Below are positions 1-6,841 of a DNA stretch of 7,696 nt, one piece after another. The DNA lies in assembly GCA_017553965.1 (NCBI GenBank), contig JAFZJK010000020.1, positions 1 through 7,696 of the forward strand. The letters run 5' to 3'. The notes beneath the pieces are model-generated. The model made no database searches, was not told the origin of the DNA, and saw only the letters and a list, made by a program, of their open reading frames with translations. Position 1 is the stretch's first letter, and every line of letters begins with the position of its first letter. The position numbers and the translations under genes are program-made. The DNA is from Lachnospiraceae bacterium (GTDB lineage: Bacteria > Bacillota_A > Clostridia > Lachnospirales > Lachnospiraceae).

Positions 1-434
1 CTGTTTTCAATAAAAGTAGCCTGTGCAACACGGCTGTCGGGCTCCTTTGAAAGCTCCTGCATGGATACCCAGAGGTCATTCAGCGAATCCTGGAATGCCA
101 CTCCCTGAAGTTCTCCGAAAAGCTCTTCAACCTCGTTAACCGCTGCAGACTGTGCATCGTAATAACCCTGTCTTCCTATCTCGGAACGATATGCCGTATC
201 AAGAAAAAAATCGCGCACCTGTCTGACCGCACGGGGATCCACTCCAAGGCCCACCTGTAAGGTGGAATTGCCGTTCCAGCCGATATTGCTGACCATAGCG
301 GTATTAAGCACTACCTGCTGTCTGACATAACCTTCGGTATCCACATTTGCCAGATTGTGCGCAACTACATTAAGTCCGTATTGACTTACCTTTAATCCTG
401 ATGTTCCGACATTTAAACTTCCAAACAAAGACAT
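1..434 (-). CDS. flgK: Flagellar hook-associated protein 1 (FlgK), N-terminal part, cut by the left window edge
   Basis: FlgK (HAP1) is exported by the flagellar type III apparatus and forms the junction between hook and filament, together with FlgL. Translating the minus strand from the ATG at 434 gives about 144 residues open to the window edge. They begin MSLFGSLNVGTSGLKVSQYG and contain HNLANVDTEGYVRQQ (about residues 26-40). This is the conserved N-terminal flagellar rod/hook motif (family form: N-[IL]-A-N-x-x-T-x-G-Y-x-R-Q). After it comes VGLGVDPRAVRQVRDFFLD, typical of the FlgK D0/D1 helical region. A GGGGTGA ribosome binding site (439-445) lies 4 bases upstream of the ATG. The gene follows flgN by 23 bases and belongs to the flgM-flgN-flgK operon. 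FlgE and FlgG share the N-terminal motif, but the Arg-Gln after GY, the VGxGV segment and the flgN neighbour favour FlgK. The C-terminal two thirds or more lie outside the window. Confidence 0.93.
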   Translation of the reverse strand, partial: MSLFGSLNVGTSGLKVSQYGLNVVAHNLANVDTEGYVRQQVVLNTAMVSNIGWNGNSTLQVGLGVDPRAVRQVRDFFLDTAYRSEIGRQGYYDAQSAAVNEVEELFGELQGVAFQDSLNDLWVSMQELSKEPDSRVAQATFIEN

Positions 435-457
435 AGGCTCACCCCGCATTTATTACT

Positions 458-973
458 CTACTGCTTGGCATCGAACATCCCTGTCCCTGCCTGCCGGATA
501 TCACTCTCACCGGCCGCACGAGTATAATTGTTCACCCCGGGCGCCATCCTTGTGCTTTGAATCAGATTCATGTTAAACTCTATCATCTCCAGGGATTGAT
601 TTATCAGTTCCTTATTTCTGTCATTGATCGTCACGAGCCTCCGTAAGGTACTGCTCAGCTCATCATGTATCTTTTCCAGCTTTCGCTGCTCCTGGGGCTG
701 TTTACCCATGATCCTTATGAGCTCTTTCATGTTAAGAGTCTTGGGGTCACGGGAAAGTACCGTCCCGATATTGATAATGACCTCTTCACGCCTGCGCTCA
801 AGAGCATTGATCTTTTCGATGGTCAGTTGCTCTTTCTCGGTAATCTTCTGCAGTGCATCGAGGTCATTTTTAATGATCACACGGGTTTTTTCATCCGCTA
901 TCGGTATTAATTCCCTGTAGATATCATTTTCCGTTGACATGATATCTACAAGTTCTTCAATTAATCCGGCCAT
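458..973 (-). CDS. flgN: FlgN-family flagellar export chaperone
   Basis: This 171-residue protein is a cytosolic chaperone. FlgN proteins bind the C-termini of FlgK and FlgL, keep them unfolded and deliver them to the flagellar export gate. The sequence is almost wholly helical, heptad-like and charged: a first long helix at about 1-40, a second at about 44-70 rich in Glu, Arg and Lys (ALERRREEVI), and a third at about 90-138 (QEQRKLEKIHDELSSTLRRL onward). A flexible tail follows, ending in MFDAKQ. This matches the FlgN/YvyG fold and the usual 140-170 residue length. The start at 973 is supported by GGAGG five bases upstream. It sits between flgM and flgK, the standard Gram-positive order (B. 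subtilis flgM-yvyG-flgK). Sequence conservation in this family is low, so the assignment rests on helical character, size and position as much as on motifs. Confidence 0.9.
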   Translation of the reverse strand: MAGLIEELVDIMSTENDIYRELIPIADEKTRVIIKNDLDALQKITEKEQLTIEKINALERRREEVIINIGTVLSRDPKTLNMKELIRIMGKQPQEQRKLEKIHDELSSTLRRLVTINDRNKELINQSLEMIEFNMNLIQSTRMAPGVNNYTRAAGESDIRQAGTGMFDAKQ

Positions 974-991
974 TCAAACCTCCAAATCGGC

Positions 992-1052
992 GCCATGCGT
1001 CACGCTTCGTCAGCTACGAAGTGGCTGACCTAATGCGCAAGCATTAGATGGC
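992..1052 (-). repeat. Compact hairpin block between flgM and flgN (probable palindromic intergenic repeat)
   Basis: The gap between flgM and flgN is almost entirely self-complementary. An outer 5-bp arm (GCCAT at 992-996 and ATGGC at 1048-1052) encloses two perfect hairpins that abut each other. They are GTCAGC/GCTGAC (1009-1014 with 1024-1029, 9-base loop) and CTAATGC/GCATTAG (1030-1036 with 1041-1047, 4-base loop). A weak GCG/CGC hairpin at 997-1005 completes a cloverleaf-like layout. An alternative fold pairs TTCGT (1006-1010) with ACGAA (1016-1020), extended by CAC/GTG with two bulged bases, and excludes the GTCAGC stem. The flgM stop codon (1044-1046) is inside the CTAATGC hairpin. No U-run follows, so it is not a standard intrinsic terminator. 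I saw no clear target-site duplication. It may temper read-through from flgM to flgN or stabilise mRNA ends; that is inference. Confidence 0.7.
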
Positions 1053-1310
1053 AAAACTCTCCAGTAACTTGTCTGCAAGGTCGTTATCGCTTACAGAATA
1101 ACCGCTCTCAAATGCGGCCTTCATGGCAGCTACCTTATCCTCTCTGATATCAGGAGCGGCATTTACTGCCTTCTTAGCTATCTGAATATCCTTTCCGAGC
1201 TGCGATATTTCAACCTTATCACTGAAAGATGCCTGATAAGAAGTATTTACCTTACGAACCTTGTTCATGTTATAAACCTGACTTACCTGGTTCATTGAAT
1301 CTATACGCAT
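1044..1310 (-). CDS. flgM: Anti-sigma-28 factor FlgM
   Basis: FlgM binds the flagellar sigma factor (SigD/FliA) and holds it inactive until the hook-basal body is complete; in enteric bacteria it is then secreted. The 88-residue product starts MRIDSMNQVSQVYN, the usual short N-terminal motif of Firmicutes FlgM. It carries DKVEISQLGKDIQIAKKAV (31-49) and the sigma-binding C-terminal half DIREDKVAAMKAAFESGYSV (54-73) followed by DNDLADKLLESF. This agrees with the FlgM pattern of a helix, G-x-Y-x-V and a terminal helix. An in-frame GTG three codons upstream (1317-1319) would lie inside the AAGGAGG ribosome binding site, so the ATG at 1308-1310, 8 bases after GGAGG, is the real start. It is the first gene of the flgM-flgN-flgK unit and has a SigD-like promoter directly upstream, which would give autogenous feedback. 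Its stop codon lies in an intergenic hairpin. Confidence 0.93.
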   Translation of the reverse strand: MRIDSMNQVSQVYNMNKVRKVNTSYQASFSDKVEISQLGKDIQIAKKAVNAAPDIREDKVAAMKAAFESGYSVSDNDLADKLLESFAI

Positions 1311-1318
1311 AATGCTCA

Positions 1319-1325
1319 CCTCCTT
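1319..1325 (-). promoter_or_regulatory. Ribosome binding site that fixes the flgM start
   Basis: The minus strand reads AAGGAGG here, a near-perfect match to the 16S rRNA anti-Shine-Dalgarno sequence. It is 8 bases before the ATG at 1308-1310. It overlaps the upstream in-frame GTG, which rules that codon out as the start. Confidence 0.9.
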
Positions 1326-1353
1326 AAAACTTTTCTAAAACCTTTCACATACA

Positions 1354-1380
1354 GTATCGGACTAAAAACTCATAAACTTA
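1354..1380 (-). promoter_or_regulatory. SigD (sigma-28) type flagellar promoter for flgM-flgN-flgK
   Basis: On the minus strand TAAG (1377-1380) is followed by exactly 15 bases and then TCCGATAC (1354-1361). The Bacillus/Clostridia SigD consensus is TAAA-N15-GCCGATAT, so the match is 3 of 4 and 6 of 8 with the exact spacer, including the diagnostic CCGATA core. It lies between the hslO stop codon and the flgM start, where flagellar class III promoters are expected. Transcription would begin roughly at 1345-1348 and give a leader of about 35-40 bases with the AAGGAGG site. Being driven by the sigma factor that FlgM inhibits is the classic feedback arrangement. The motif is seen directly; its activity is inferred. 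Confidence 0.82.
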
Positions 1381-1401
1381 ACACTGAATTTAATATTTTT
1401 G

Positions 1402-2319
1402 TCATATTTTTTTATTTTTCAGCAAAATAGCCAATTCCTCGGGGGTAAAACTGTATGTGGTATTGCAAAAATGACAATTGACCTCTATGGGCTTATTATC
1501 GGCGATCATCTCTTCAATGTCCTTAGCCTCTATGCTCATTATAGCCTTTGAAACCTTTTCCTTACTACAGTCGCACTTAAAGTCAGCTTCTACACTGTCG
1601 TTGATCTTAAGTCCCATATCGGAGAAAAGATGCTCAAGTATCTGTTCGGGAGATAAACCGTTTTTCAACATCTCGGTAATGGGCTCCATGGTACTGATCT
1701 TTTCTTCAAGCTTTGAGATGACATCATCGGGTGCAAAGGGGAGAAGCTGTACTATAAGGCCTCCCGCACAAAGTACCTGCCCACCCTCAGGTGCCATAAG
1801 TACACCAAGCGCCACTGCTGAAGGCGTCTGTTCGGATGTGGCAAAATAATATGTGAGGTCCTCTGCAATTTCCCCTGTTATGAGCTCGGTCTGTCCGGCA
1901 AACGGTTCCTTTAACCCCATATCCTTTATAACATTTAAGAAGCCTGCACCAAGCGCTCCACCTACATCCAGCTTACCGTTTTCTTTTAACGGAAGCTCGA
2001 CATCAGGGTTGATGCAGTAGCCTTTTGCATTAATGCAGCCGTCCTTTTCTCCGCCCACAGTTACGGTCATGCCCTTTATCGGGCCTGCACACTCAACCTG
2101 CAGTGTCATGACGTCTGTTTCGTTTTTGAGCATACTTCCCATGATAACACCGCCGGTAAGCAGCCTTCCGAGTGCAGCCGTAGCTACATTGGAAGTATTG
2201 TGGGCATCGTGTGCTTTCTGTACAAGACCGGTTGTTGCTGCCGCAAAAAGGCGGATGCTGTCATCCGCTGCTGTGCCTCTTACTATATAATCTTTCATTA
2301 TCTGTGTTTCAAACCTCAT
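1402..2319 (-). CDS. hslO: Hsp33 family redox-regulated molecular chaperone
   Basis: Hsp33 is a cytosolic holdase. Oxidation of its zinc-bound cysteines unfolds the C-terminal switch and exposes a binding surface for unfolding proteins. The 305-residue sequence shows the family blocks ATAALGRLLTGGVIMGSMLK (47-65), CAGPIKGMTV (77-86), GKLDVGGALG (115-124), SEQTPSAVALGVL (162-174) and AGGLIVQLLP (185-194). The C-terminal switch has CDC at 249-251 and CHFC at 282-285, a C-x-C-x30-C-x-x-C arrangement within the family spacing of about 27-32. All four zinc ligands are therefore present. The ATG at 2319 has only a weak AGAGAAAG upstream. The internal ATG at 2298 (MKDYIVRG) matches the usual Hsp33 N-terminus better but has GAGG about 15 bases away, so the first seven residues are uncertain. 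The gene follows the methyltransferase by 48 bases. No terminator is visible before the flgM promoter. Confidence 0.95.
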   Translation of the reverse strand: MRFETQIMKDYIVRGTAADDSIRLFAAATTGLVQKAHDAHNTSNVATAALGRLLTGGVIMGSMLKNETDVMTLQVECAGPIKGMTVTVGGEKDGCINAKGYCINPDVELPLKENGKLDVGGALGAGFLNVIKDMGLKEPFAGQTELITGEIAEDLTYYFATSEQTPSAVALGVLMAPEGGQVLCAGGLIVQLLPFAPDDVISKLEEKISTMEPITEMLKNGLSPEQILEHLFSDMGLKINDSVEADFKCDCSKEKVSKAIMSIEAKDIEEMIADNKPIEVNCHFCNTTYSFTPEELAILLKNKKI

Positions 2320-2367
2320 CTTTCTCTACTTATTATATATATATTATTTATTCCGCCGGTTATCCGA

Positions 2368-3171
2368 TCACTTACCATGCTCCCTGGCCACAAAATATAC
2401 ACGTTCTGTCTTTGCGTCGGGTGCATCCTTAGTCATAGCCTTGTATACCTTTATATCGGTAAGTCCTGCTTTTTTTAACAGTCCCTTTATTTCAGGAACA
2501 CTGTATGCCCGCTGGAAATGGGTTTCTTCGAACCTTTCATATGTATCTGCCGTTGATTCTTCGGCCTTTTTCGTCTTTTTAGCAGATTCTTGCTTTTTAT
2601 TTCTTCTTATATATAATGTAATATCAAATTCATTTATCTTTGTATCGGCATCATAATAGTTTTCCCAGATGAAGCTTCCCTCATCCCTGTTCTCACAGAT
2701 TGTCCTTTCGCCGAGTATCTTCTTATAATAATATGGCGTATTCATATCGAAGATAAATACTCCGCCCGGATCAAGGTAATTGTTTACGAGCTTAAAAACC
2801 TTCAGTAAGTCATCCTTATCGGTTATGTAATTCATGCCGTCACATACACAGTATACCGCAGCCACCGTACCGTACAGTTCAAACTCACGCATATCCTGAT
2901 TAAGGTACAGTATCTCTCCCGCTACGCCGTCCTTTTCCTGTTCGGAAGCGATACGCAGCATATCCGCCGAGATATCCACACCTATCATGTCATATCCGAA
3001 GCCCCGCAATATCCTTGTCATCCTGCCTGTGCCGCAGCCAAGCTCCAAGACTATACCGTCCTTTACACCATAGCTCTTAAGAAGCTTATGCAGATAACCG
3101 GCCCATTTTTCATATGGCACATTATCCATAAACATATCATATACTGCCGCAAACCCTGTATACTCTTTCAT
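2368..3171 (-). CDS. Class I SAM-dependent methyltransferase, substrate unknown
   Basis: The 267-residue protein has a Rossmann-type methyltransferase domain of the Methyltransf_25/11 kind. Motif I is VLELGCGTGR (41-50), the glycine-rich SAM loop. The acidic residue at the end of beta-2 is in IGVDIS (63-68), the next motif is LNQDMREF (90-97), and DPGGVFIFDMN (134-144) matches the post-IV strand. The N-terminus MKEYTGFAAVYDMFMDNVPY resembles a common Firmicutes group of uncharacterised YxGFAxxYDxFM methyltransferases. A lysine/glutamate-rich insert (about 191-210) interrupts the C-terminal half and is probably a surface loop. The ATG at 3171 has GAGG (3180-3183) 8 bases upstream. An in-frame TTG at 3204 would overlap addA and lacks support. 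It starts 10 bases after the addA stop, so co-transcription and coupled translation are likely. The target (small molecule, RNA or protein) cannot be told from the sequence. Confidence 0.88.
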   Translation of the reverse strand: MKEYTGFAAVYDMFMDNVPYEKWAGYLHKLLKSYGVKDGIVLELGCGTGRMTRILRGFGYDMIGVDISADMLRIASEQEKDGVAGEILYLNQDMREFELYGTVAAVYCVCDGMNYITDKDDLLKVFKLVNNYLDPGGVFIFDMNTPYYYKKILGERTICENRDEGSFIWENYYDADTKINEFDITLYIRRNKKQESAKKTKKAEESTADTYERFEETHFQRAYSVPEIKGLLKKAGLTDIKVYKAMTKDAPDAKTERVYFVAREHGK

Positions 3172-3179
3172 GTTACATA

Positions 3180-3183
3180 CCTC
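3180..3183 (-). promoter_or_regulatory. Methyltransferase ribosome binding site overlapping the addA stop codon
   Basis: GAGG on the minus strand shares three bases with, or abuts, the addA stop TGA (3182-3184) and lies 8 bases before the ATG at 3171. It decides the start over the upstream TTG at 3204 and suggests that ribosomes finishing addA help start the methyltransferase. Confidence 0.75.
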
Positions 3184-6100
3184 AACACTCAATCTCTTTC
3201 CCAAGTGAGAACGAATATAATAACTTCTCCTTTACCTCCAAGCCCGTAAGCTGTGCTGCTGCCTTTGCATATACATCCAGCTGAGTTTTGTATAGCTTGA
3301 CCAGTCTGTCTTCTTCTCCGGCTGCAGCTCTGTCGGTCTTGTAATCAAGGATCACCAATTTCCCATCCTCTACAAACATTGCATCTATAACTCCCTGCAC
3401 GGGGATCTTCACATCTGAGTTGCCATATTTTAAAGCATTTATCCCCGATACGCTGTGAAGTATCATAAACTGCTTTTCACGGTAGAACTTACCTAAAGCA
3501 TCTGCTTTTCTTATCCTGTCCGCAAGAGGAGTACTAAGGAATGCCGTAAACGAACGTGCATTAAGTCTGCTTCTTTCATCGGAAGTGATACGTCCTTTTT
3601 CCTCCATCTGTGTAAAGAAAGCCTCGACCTCACTCACTTCTCTGATGTTCATCGGTATGAACTGCATGCACTTATGCACCAAAGTTCCGTAATCCGTTCC
3701 GCGGGATATGTTTTGGTCTTCCTTTAAAAAGTCAGGTACAGTCCTGTCACCGGGTTGGAAATCCCTGGTCTCGGCAAATACGTTTTCGCCAAACTCTTCC
3801 TCTATCTCCATATGCTTTAGGTCGGATACCGAAAGCTTTACAGGTATGGCTTCCTCGGTCTTATACGGATACTCCTTACTTCTTGCTTCCGTAAGTTTGC
3901 CAAATATCTTTTCCTCATCTGCCACAGACAACTCTATATTATCGGACTTGTCATCACCGGGGATCTTGTCCCATGAGCCTTCCGGCACTTCTTCCGTATC
4001 TTCATCCATCTCTAGAGCACTTGAATATTCTTGTACATCAAAGTACTCCTTTTCCGCAAAAAGTACGGGATATACAAAATCCATAAAGCATTTCGCACCG
4101 AAAAGTGCTGCATAGTCGGTCCCGTTAGAAGGCTTTTTCAAATAGCCTGTGAGGATAACCTTATCCTTTGCACGCGTCATGGCTACGTACAGAAGTCTCA
4201 TTTCCTCGCCTATCAGTTCTTCCGTTCCGCACATTCTTATAACAGCATGATAAAAAGAAGGATACTTTATCCTCTTATCTATGTCAACATATTTTATACC
4301 GAGACCATTATCGGCACTTACACATAAATCTCCGTTAAAGTCACTTAAGTTAAACTGCTTTCCCATACCTGATACAAATACAACAGGGAATTCCAGACCT
4401 TTACTCTTGTGGATACTCATGATACGTACAGCATTTCCGGCTGCACCTGCACCTTCTTCCCCGTAATCCAGGTCATGCGACTCCAGCTTTTCATAATATC
4501 TTATAAAGCTGAACAGCCCCGAATAACTGGTGCTCTCAAACTTGACCGCATACCCTGGGAGCATATCCAGATTGGCTTTTCTCTGCTCGCCTCCGGGAAG
4601 TGCAGTATAATAATAGTAGATATCTGTTCTGTCGTATATCTTTCCTATCAGTTCAGAAACCGATGCAGTCTCGTTAAACTCCTTTAACTCCTCGTATAAA
4701 CCGAAAAATCTCTTAAGCTTATCTGCCGCATTACGCAATATGTCCGTATCGGCATCATCCATATCCATCTCAGATACTTTCTTGGCTGCATCATAAAAGC
4801 TTTCTGTTTTTCCTGCTTTTACCTTTATCTCTGCAAGCTCCTCCTCTGATAACCCTGCAACCACTGAATGGAGTACCGCAGCAAAAGGTATATCCTGTCT
4901 GGGATTATCCAGTACTTTTAAGAAATCTATTACCAGCCTTACCTCGCCCGATTTAAAGAATCCGTCGGTCTGCTCGGCAAATACAGGTATCCCTTCGCTC
5001 TCAAACACTTCCGAAAAAGCTGCTGCCCAGTCTTTCATAGTCCTAAGCAGTATCACGATATCGGAATATTTTAGGTTTCTTTCCGCACCTTCGTTTTCTT
5101 CATCAGGTACCTTAAGCTTCTCTTTAAAGATCAGCTTCTTTATCCTTTTTGCGATCAGTCTGGCTTCTGTTGCAATCTTGCCCTCATCTTCGGGCTGAAT
5201 GCCTTCTTCATCACCACTGTCCCTTAATACCAACACCTCTGTTTTATAAGGTGAATCCTGTCCGAGGCTTTTCTGCCTTTCTGTTCCTTTTTTGAGAGAA
5301 CACTCATCGTTATAGTCTATCCCGCCGATCTCTTCTCTCATGATATGCTTAAAAACTGCATTGGTACTTGAAAGAACTTCCTCGCGGGATCTGAAATTGT
5401 TATCAAGTATTATAAGCTCTCCGTTATCCTCCGCATTTGCATATTTCTTCTGCTTTTCCATAAAAAGCTCGGGTCTGGCATTTCTGAACTTATAGATACT
5501 CTGCTTGACATCACCTACGGTAAATACATACGGCTTTGTATCAGAACTTCCCGCTATGGCATTTGCTATATATTCCTGGACATTATTGCTGTCCTGGTAC
5601 TCATCAATTATTATCTCGGAATAACGGTCTTTAAGCTCCAAAGCTTCGGGCGTATCCCCCCAGAGGACATTGAGTGCCAGATGTTCCGCATCCGAAAAGT
5701 CTATCACGTTCTTTTCTTTCTTCTTCTCCTCTAAGATGGAAAGGTATTCCTTTGCCATTTCGATCAGAGTGGATACTGCTGGATATGATTTCTTAATGCG
5801 CTCGGCAAGCTCATCGGGTGAAGCCGAATAATAAGAAGCGGTAATTGAATTCAGTTTCTTCTTATACTTATCTCTTTTATCTTTTACTATTTCCTTTATC
5901 CCGGGATCCCCGTCTTTTTTTGAGGAAAGCCTTACATAGTCAATCCCTCTTAAAGCTTCCCCCATGGATGTATAATCAGCTGCCTCATATGCTTTTTTTA
6001 TTGCTTCATAGTCGCTTTTAAGCACATTTAATAAACCGGAACTTAAGTCGGTTTCATCACCTGTAAGTCCCCTGCCTGTTTCGATATCCTCATGTCCGCA

Positions 6101-6817
6101 TACGCAGAGTCCTTTTAAAGCATCGATCGTATCCAGTACACCCTTTATCATCTTTACGGTATGTCTGTACACACTCTGTACCGGCTTAGAGCATATAAAC
6201 TCATTTCCGTCCGCTATCTCATAATCCTTCTTTAGGCCGTCAAGGAACTCGAAAGGCCACGGCTGTGCTCCGGCTTTACGGCTGAGCTGATATATGAAAT
6301 CGGTAAGTTTTTCATCCGATTTATAATTACAATATGCTTCTATTAAATAATAGAATTCATCCGAACCGGCAGTATGGTACTTTTCCATCATCTCATCCAT
6401 AGCTTCGCTTTCGATGAGTTTCAGCTCGGTCTCATCAGCCATCCTGAATGCAGGATCCAAGTCCGCCTTCTGGAAATATGACCTGATGATATTTAAGCAA
6501 AAGCTGTCTATGGTGGAAATGGTTGCATTACCAAGAAGCCTCTGCTGCCTGCGATACAGAGGATTTAAAGGGTCGCTTTCTATAAGTTTTCCCAGCTCAT
6601 CCGAGATCCTCTTTCGCATCTGGGCAGCGGCTGCCCTTGTGAATGTGATGATAACAAGCCTGTCTATATCCACAGGATTTTCCTCATCCGTTATCATCTT
6701 TATGATCCTCGCTACCAGAACAGCAGTCTTTCCGGACCCCGCAGCCGCGGAGACAAGGATATTTTTACCGGTTGTATTTATTACTTTTTCCTGTGCTTCG
6801 GTCCACTTTCTTCCCAT
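3182..6817 (-). CDS. addA: ATP-dependent helicase/nuclease subunit A (AddA)
   Basis: AddA is the motor and one nuclease of the AddAB complex, which unwinds and resects double-strand ends and, on meeting Chi, makes the 3' tail for RecA. The 1211 residues are close to B. subtilis AddA (about 1230) and hold every UvrD-type SF1 helicase motif. They are Walker A SAAAGSGKT (23-31), Ia VIITFTRAAA (55-64), Walker B IIIDEYQDS (402-410), III GDVKQSIYKF (435-444), IV NNFRSREE (473-480), V RIMSIHKSKGLEF (798-810) and VI RLLYVAMTRAKD (874-885). The C-terminal RecB-like nuclease has GTLVHKCMQF (1044-1053, His1048), GVIDAMF (1142-1148, Asp1145), LDYKTD (1157-1162, Asp1158 and Lys1160) and QLDVYAKA (1179-1186). 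It therefore looks fully active. An acidic linker (about 936-960) joins helicase and nuclease. The ATG at 6817 has CGGAG 7 bases upstream. It follows addB, as usual, but across a hairpin element. Confidence 0.97.
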   Translation of the reverse strand: MGRKWTEAQEKVINTTGKNILVSAAAGSGKTAVLVARIIKMITDEENPVDIDRLVIITFTRAAAAQMRKRISDELGKLIESDPLNPLYRRQQRLLGNATISTIDSFCLNIIRSYFQKADLDPAFRMADETELKLIESEAMDEMMEKYHTAGSDEFYYLIEAYCNYKSDEKLTDFIYQLSRKAGAQPWPFEFLDGLKKDYEIADGNEFICSKPVQSVYRHTVKMIKGVLDTIDALKGLCVCGHEDIETGRGLTGDETDLSSGLLNVLKSDYEAIKKAYEAADYTSMGEALRGIDYVRLSSKKDGDPGIKEIVKDKRDKYKKKLNSITASYYSASPDELAERIKKSYPAVSTLIEMAKEYLSILEEKKKEKNVIDFSDAEHLALNVLWGDTPEALELKDRYSEIIIDEYQDSNNVQEYIANAIAGSSDTKPYVFTVGDVKQSIYKFRNARPELFMEKQKKYANAEDNGELIILDNNFRSREEVLSSTNAVFKHIMREEIGGIDYNDECSLKKGTERQKSLGQDSPYKTEVLVLRDSGDEEGIQPEDEGKIATEARLIAKRIKKLIFKEKLKVPDEENEGAERNLKYSDIVILLRTMKDWAAAFSEVFESEGIPVFAEQTDGFFKSGEVRLVIDFLKVLDNPRQDIPFAAVLHSVVAGLSEEELAEIKVKAGKTESFYDAAKKVSEMDMDDADTDILRNAADKLKRFFGLYEELKEFNETASVSELIGKIYDRTDIYYYYTALPGGEQRKANLDMLPGYAVKFESTSYSGLFSFIRYYEKLESHDLDYGEEGAGAAGNAVRIMSIHKSKGLEFPVVFVSGMGKQFNLSDFNGDLCVSADNGLGIKYVDIDKRIKYPSFYHAVIRMCGTEELIGEEMRLLYVAMTRAKDKVILTGYLKKPSNGTDYAALFGAKCFMDFVYPVLFAEKEYFDVQEYSSALEMDEDTEEVPEGSWDKIPGDDKSDNIELSVADEEKIFGKLTEARSKEYPYKTEEAIPVKLSVSDLKHMEIEEEFGENVFAETRDFQPGDRTVPDFLKEDQNISRGTDYGTLVHKCMQFIPMNIREVSEVEAFFTQMEEKGRITSDERSRLNARSFTAFLSTPLADRIRKADALGKFYREKQFMILHSVSGINALKYGNSDVKIPVQGVIDAMFVEDGKLVILDYKTDRAAAGEEDRLVKLYKTQLDVYAKAAAQLTGLEVKEKLLYSFSLGKEIEC

Positions 6818-6824
6818 TTATATT

Positions 6825-6829
6825 CTCCG
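6825..6829 (-). promoter_or_regulatory. Ribosome binding site of addA, outside the hairpin element
   Basis: CGGAG on the minus strand lies 7 bases before the addA ATG at 6815-6817. It is on the addA side of the proposed insertion, so the element left the translation signal intact while increasing the distance from the addB stop. Confidence 0.75.
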
Positions 6830-6841
6830 ATGTTACTGACT

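Noticed and set aside
992..1052. tRNA or structured ncRNA gene suggested by the cloverleaf-like layout
   Set aside because: It lacks the TTC-containing T-loop motif, D-loop motif, 7-bp acceptor stem and proper length of a tRNA; there is no evident promoter of its own.
1311..1319. Upstream GTG start giving a 91-residue FlgM
   Set aside because: The GTG overlaps the AAGGAGG ribosome binding site, so it cannot be initiated by it; the ATG at 1310 is ideally spaced and matches the family N-terminus.
1381..1401. Intrinsic terminator after hslO
   Set aside because: The sequence after the stop codon is AT-rich with no GC-rich stem, so I could not support a terminator.
2320..2367. Dedicated hslO promoter in the AT-rich TATAAT-containing leader
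   Set aside because: A TATAAT is present, but no TTGACA-like box lies 16-18 bases upstream, and the start would fall almost on the ribosome binding site.
3172..3204. Upstream TTG start of the methyltransferase overlapping addA
   Set aside because: No ribosome binding site was found for it, and the conserved N-terminus begins at the ATG at 3171, which has GAGG at good spacing.
624..4687. Many plus-strand open frames of 60-140 codons within flgN, hslO, the methyltransferase and addA
   Set aside because: They lie opposite well-supported genes, have skewed Ser/Phe/Leu/Cys-rich translations typical of antisense frames, and resemble no family I know.
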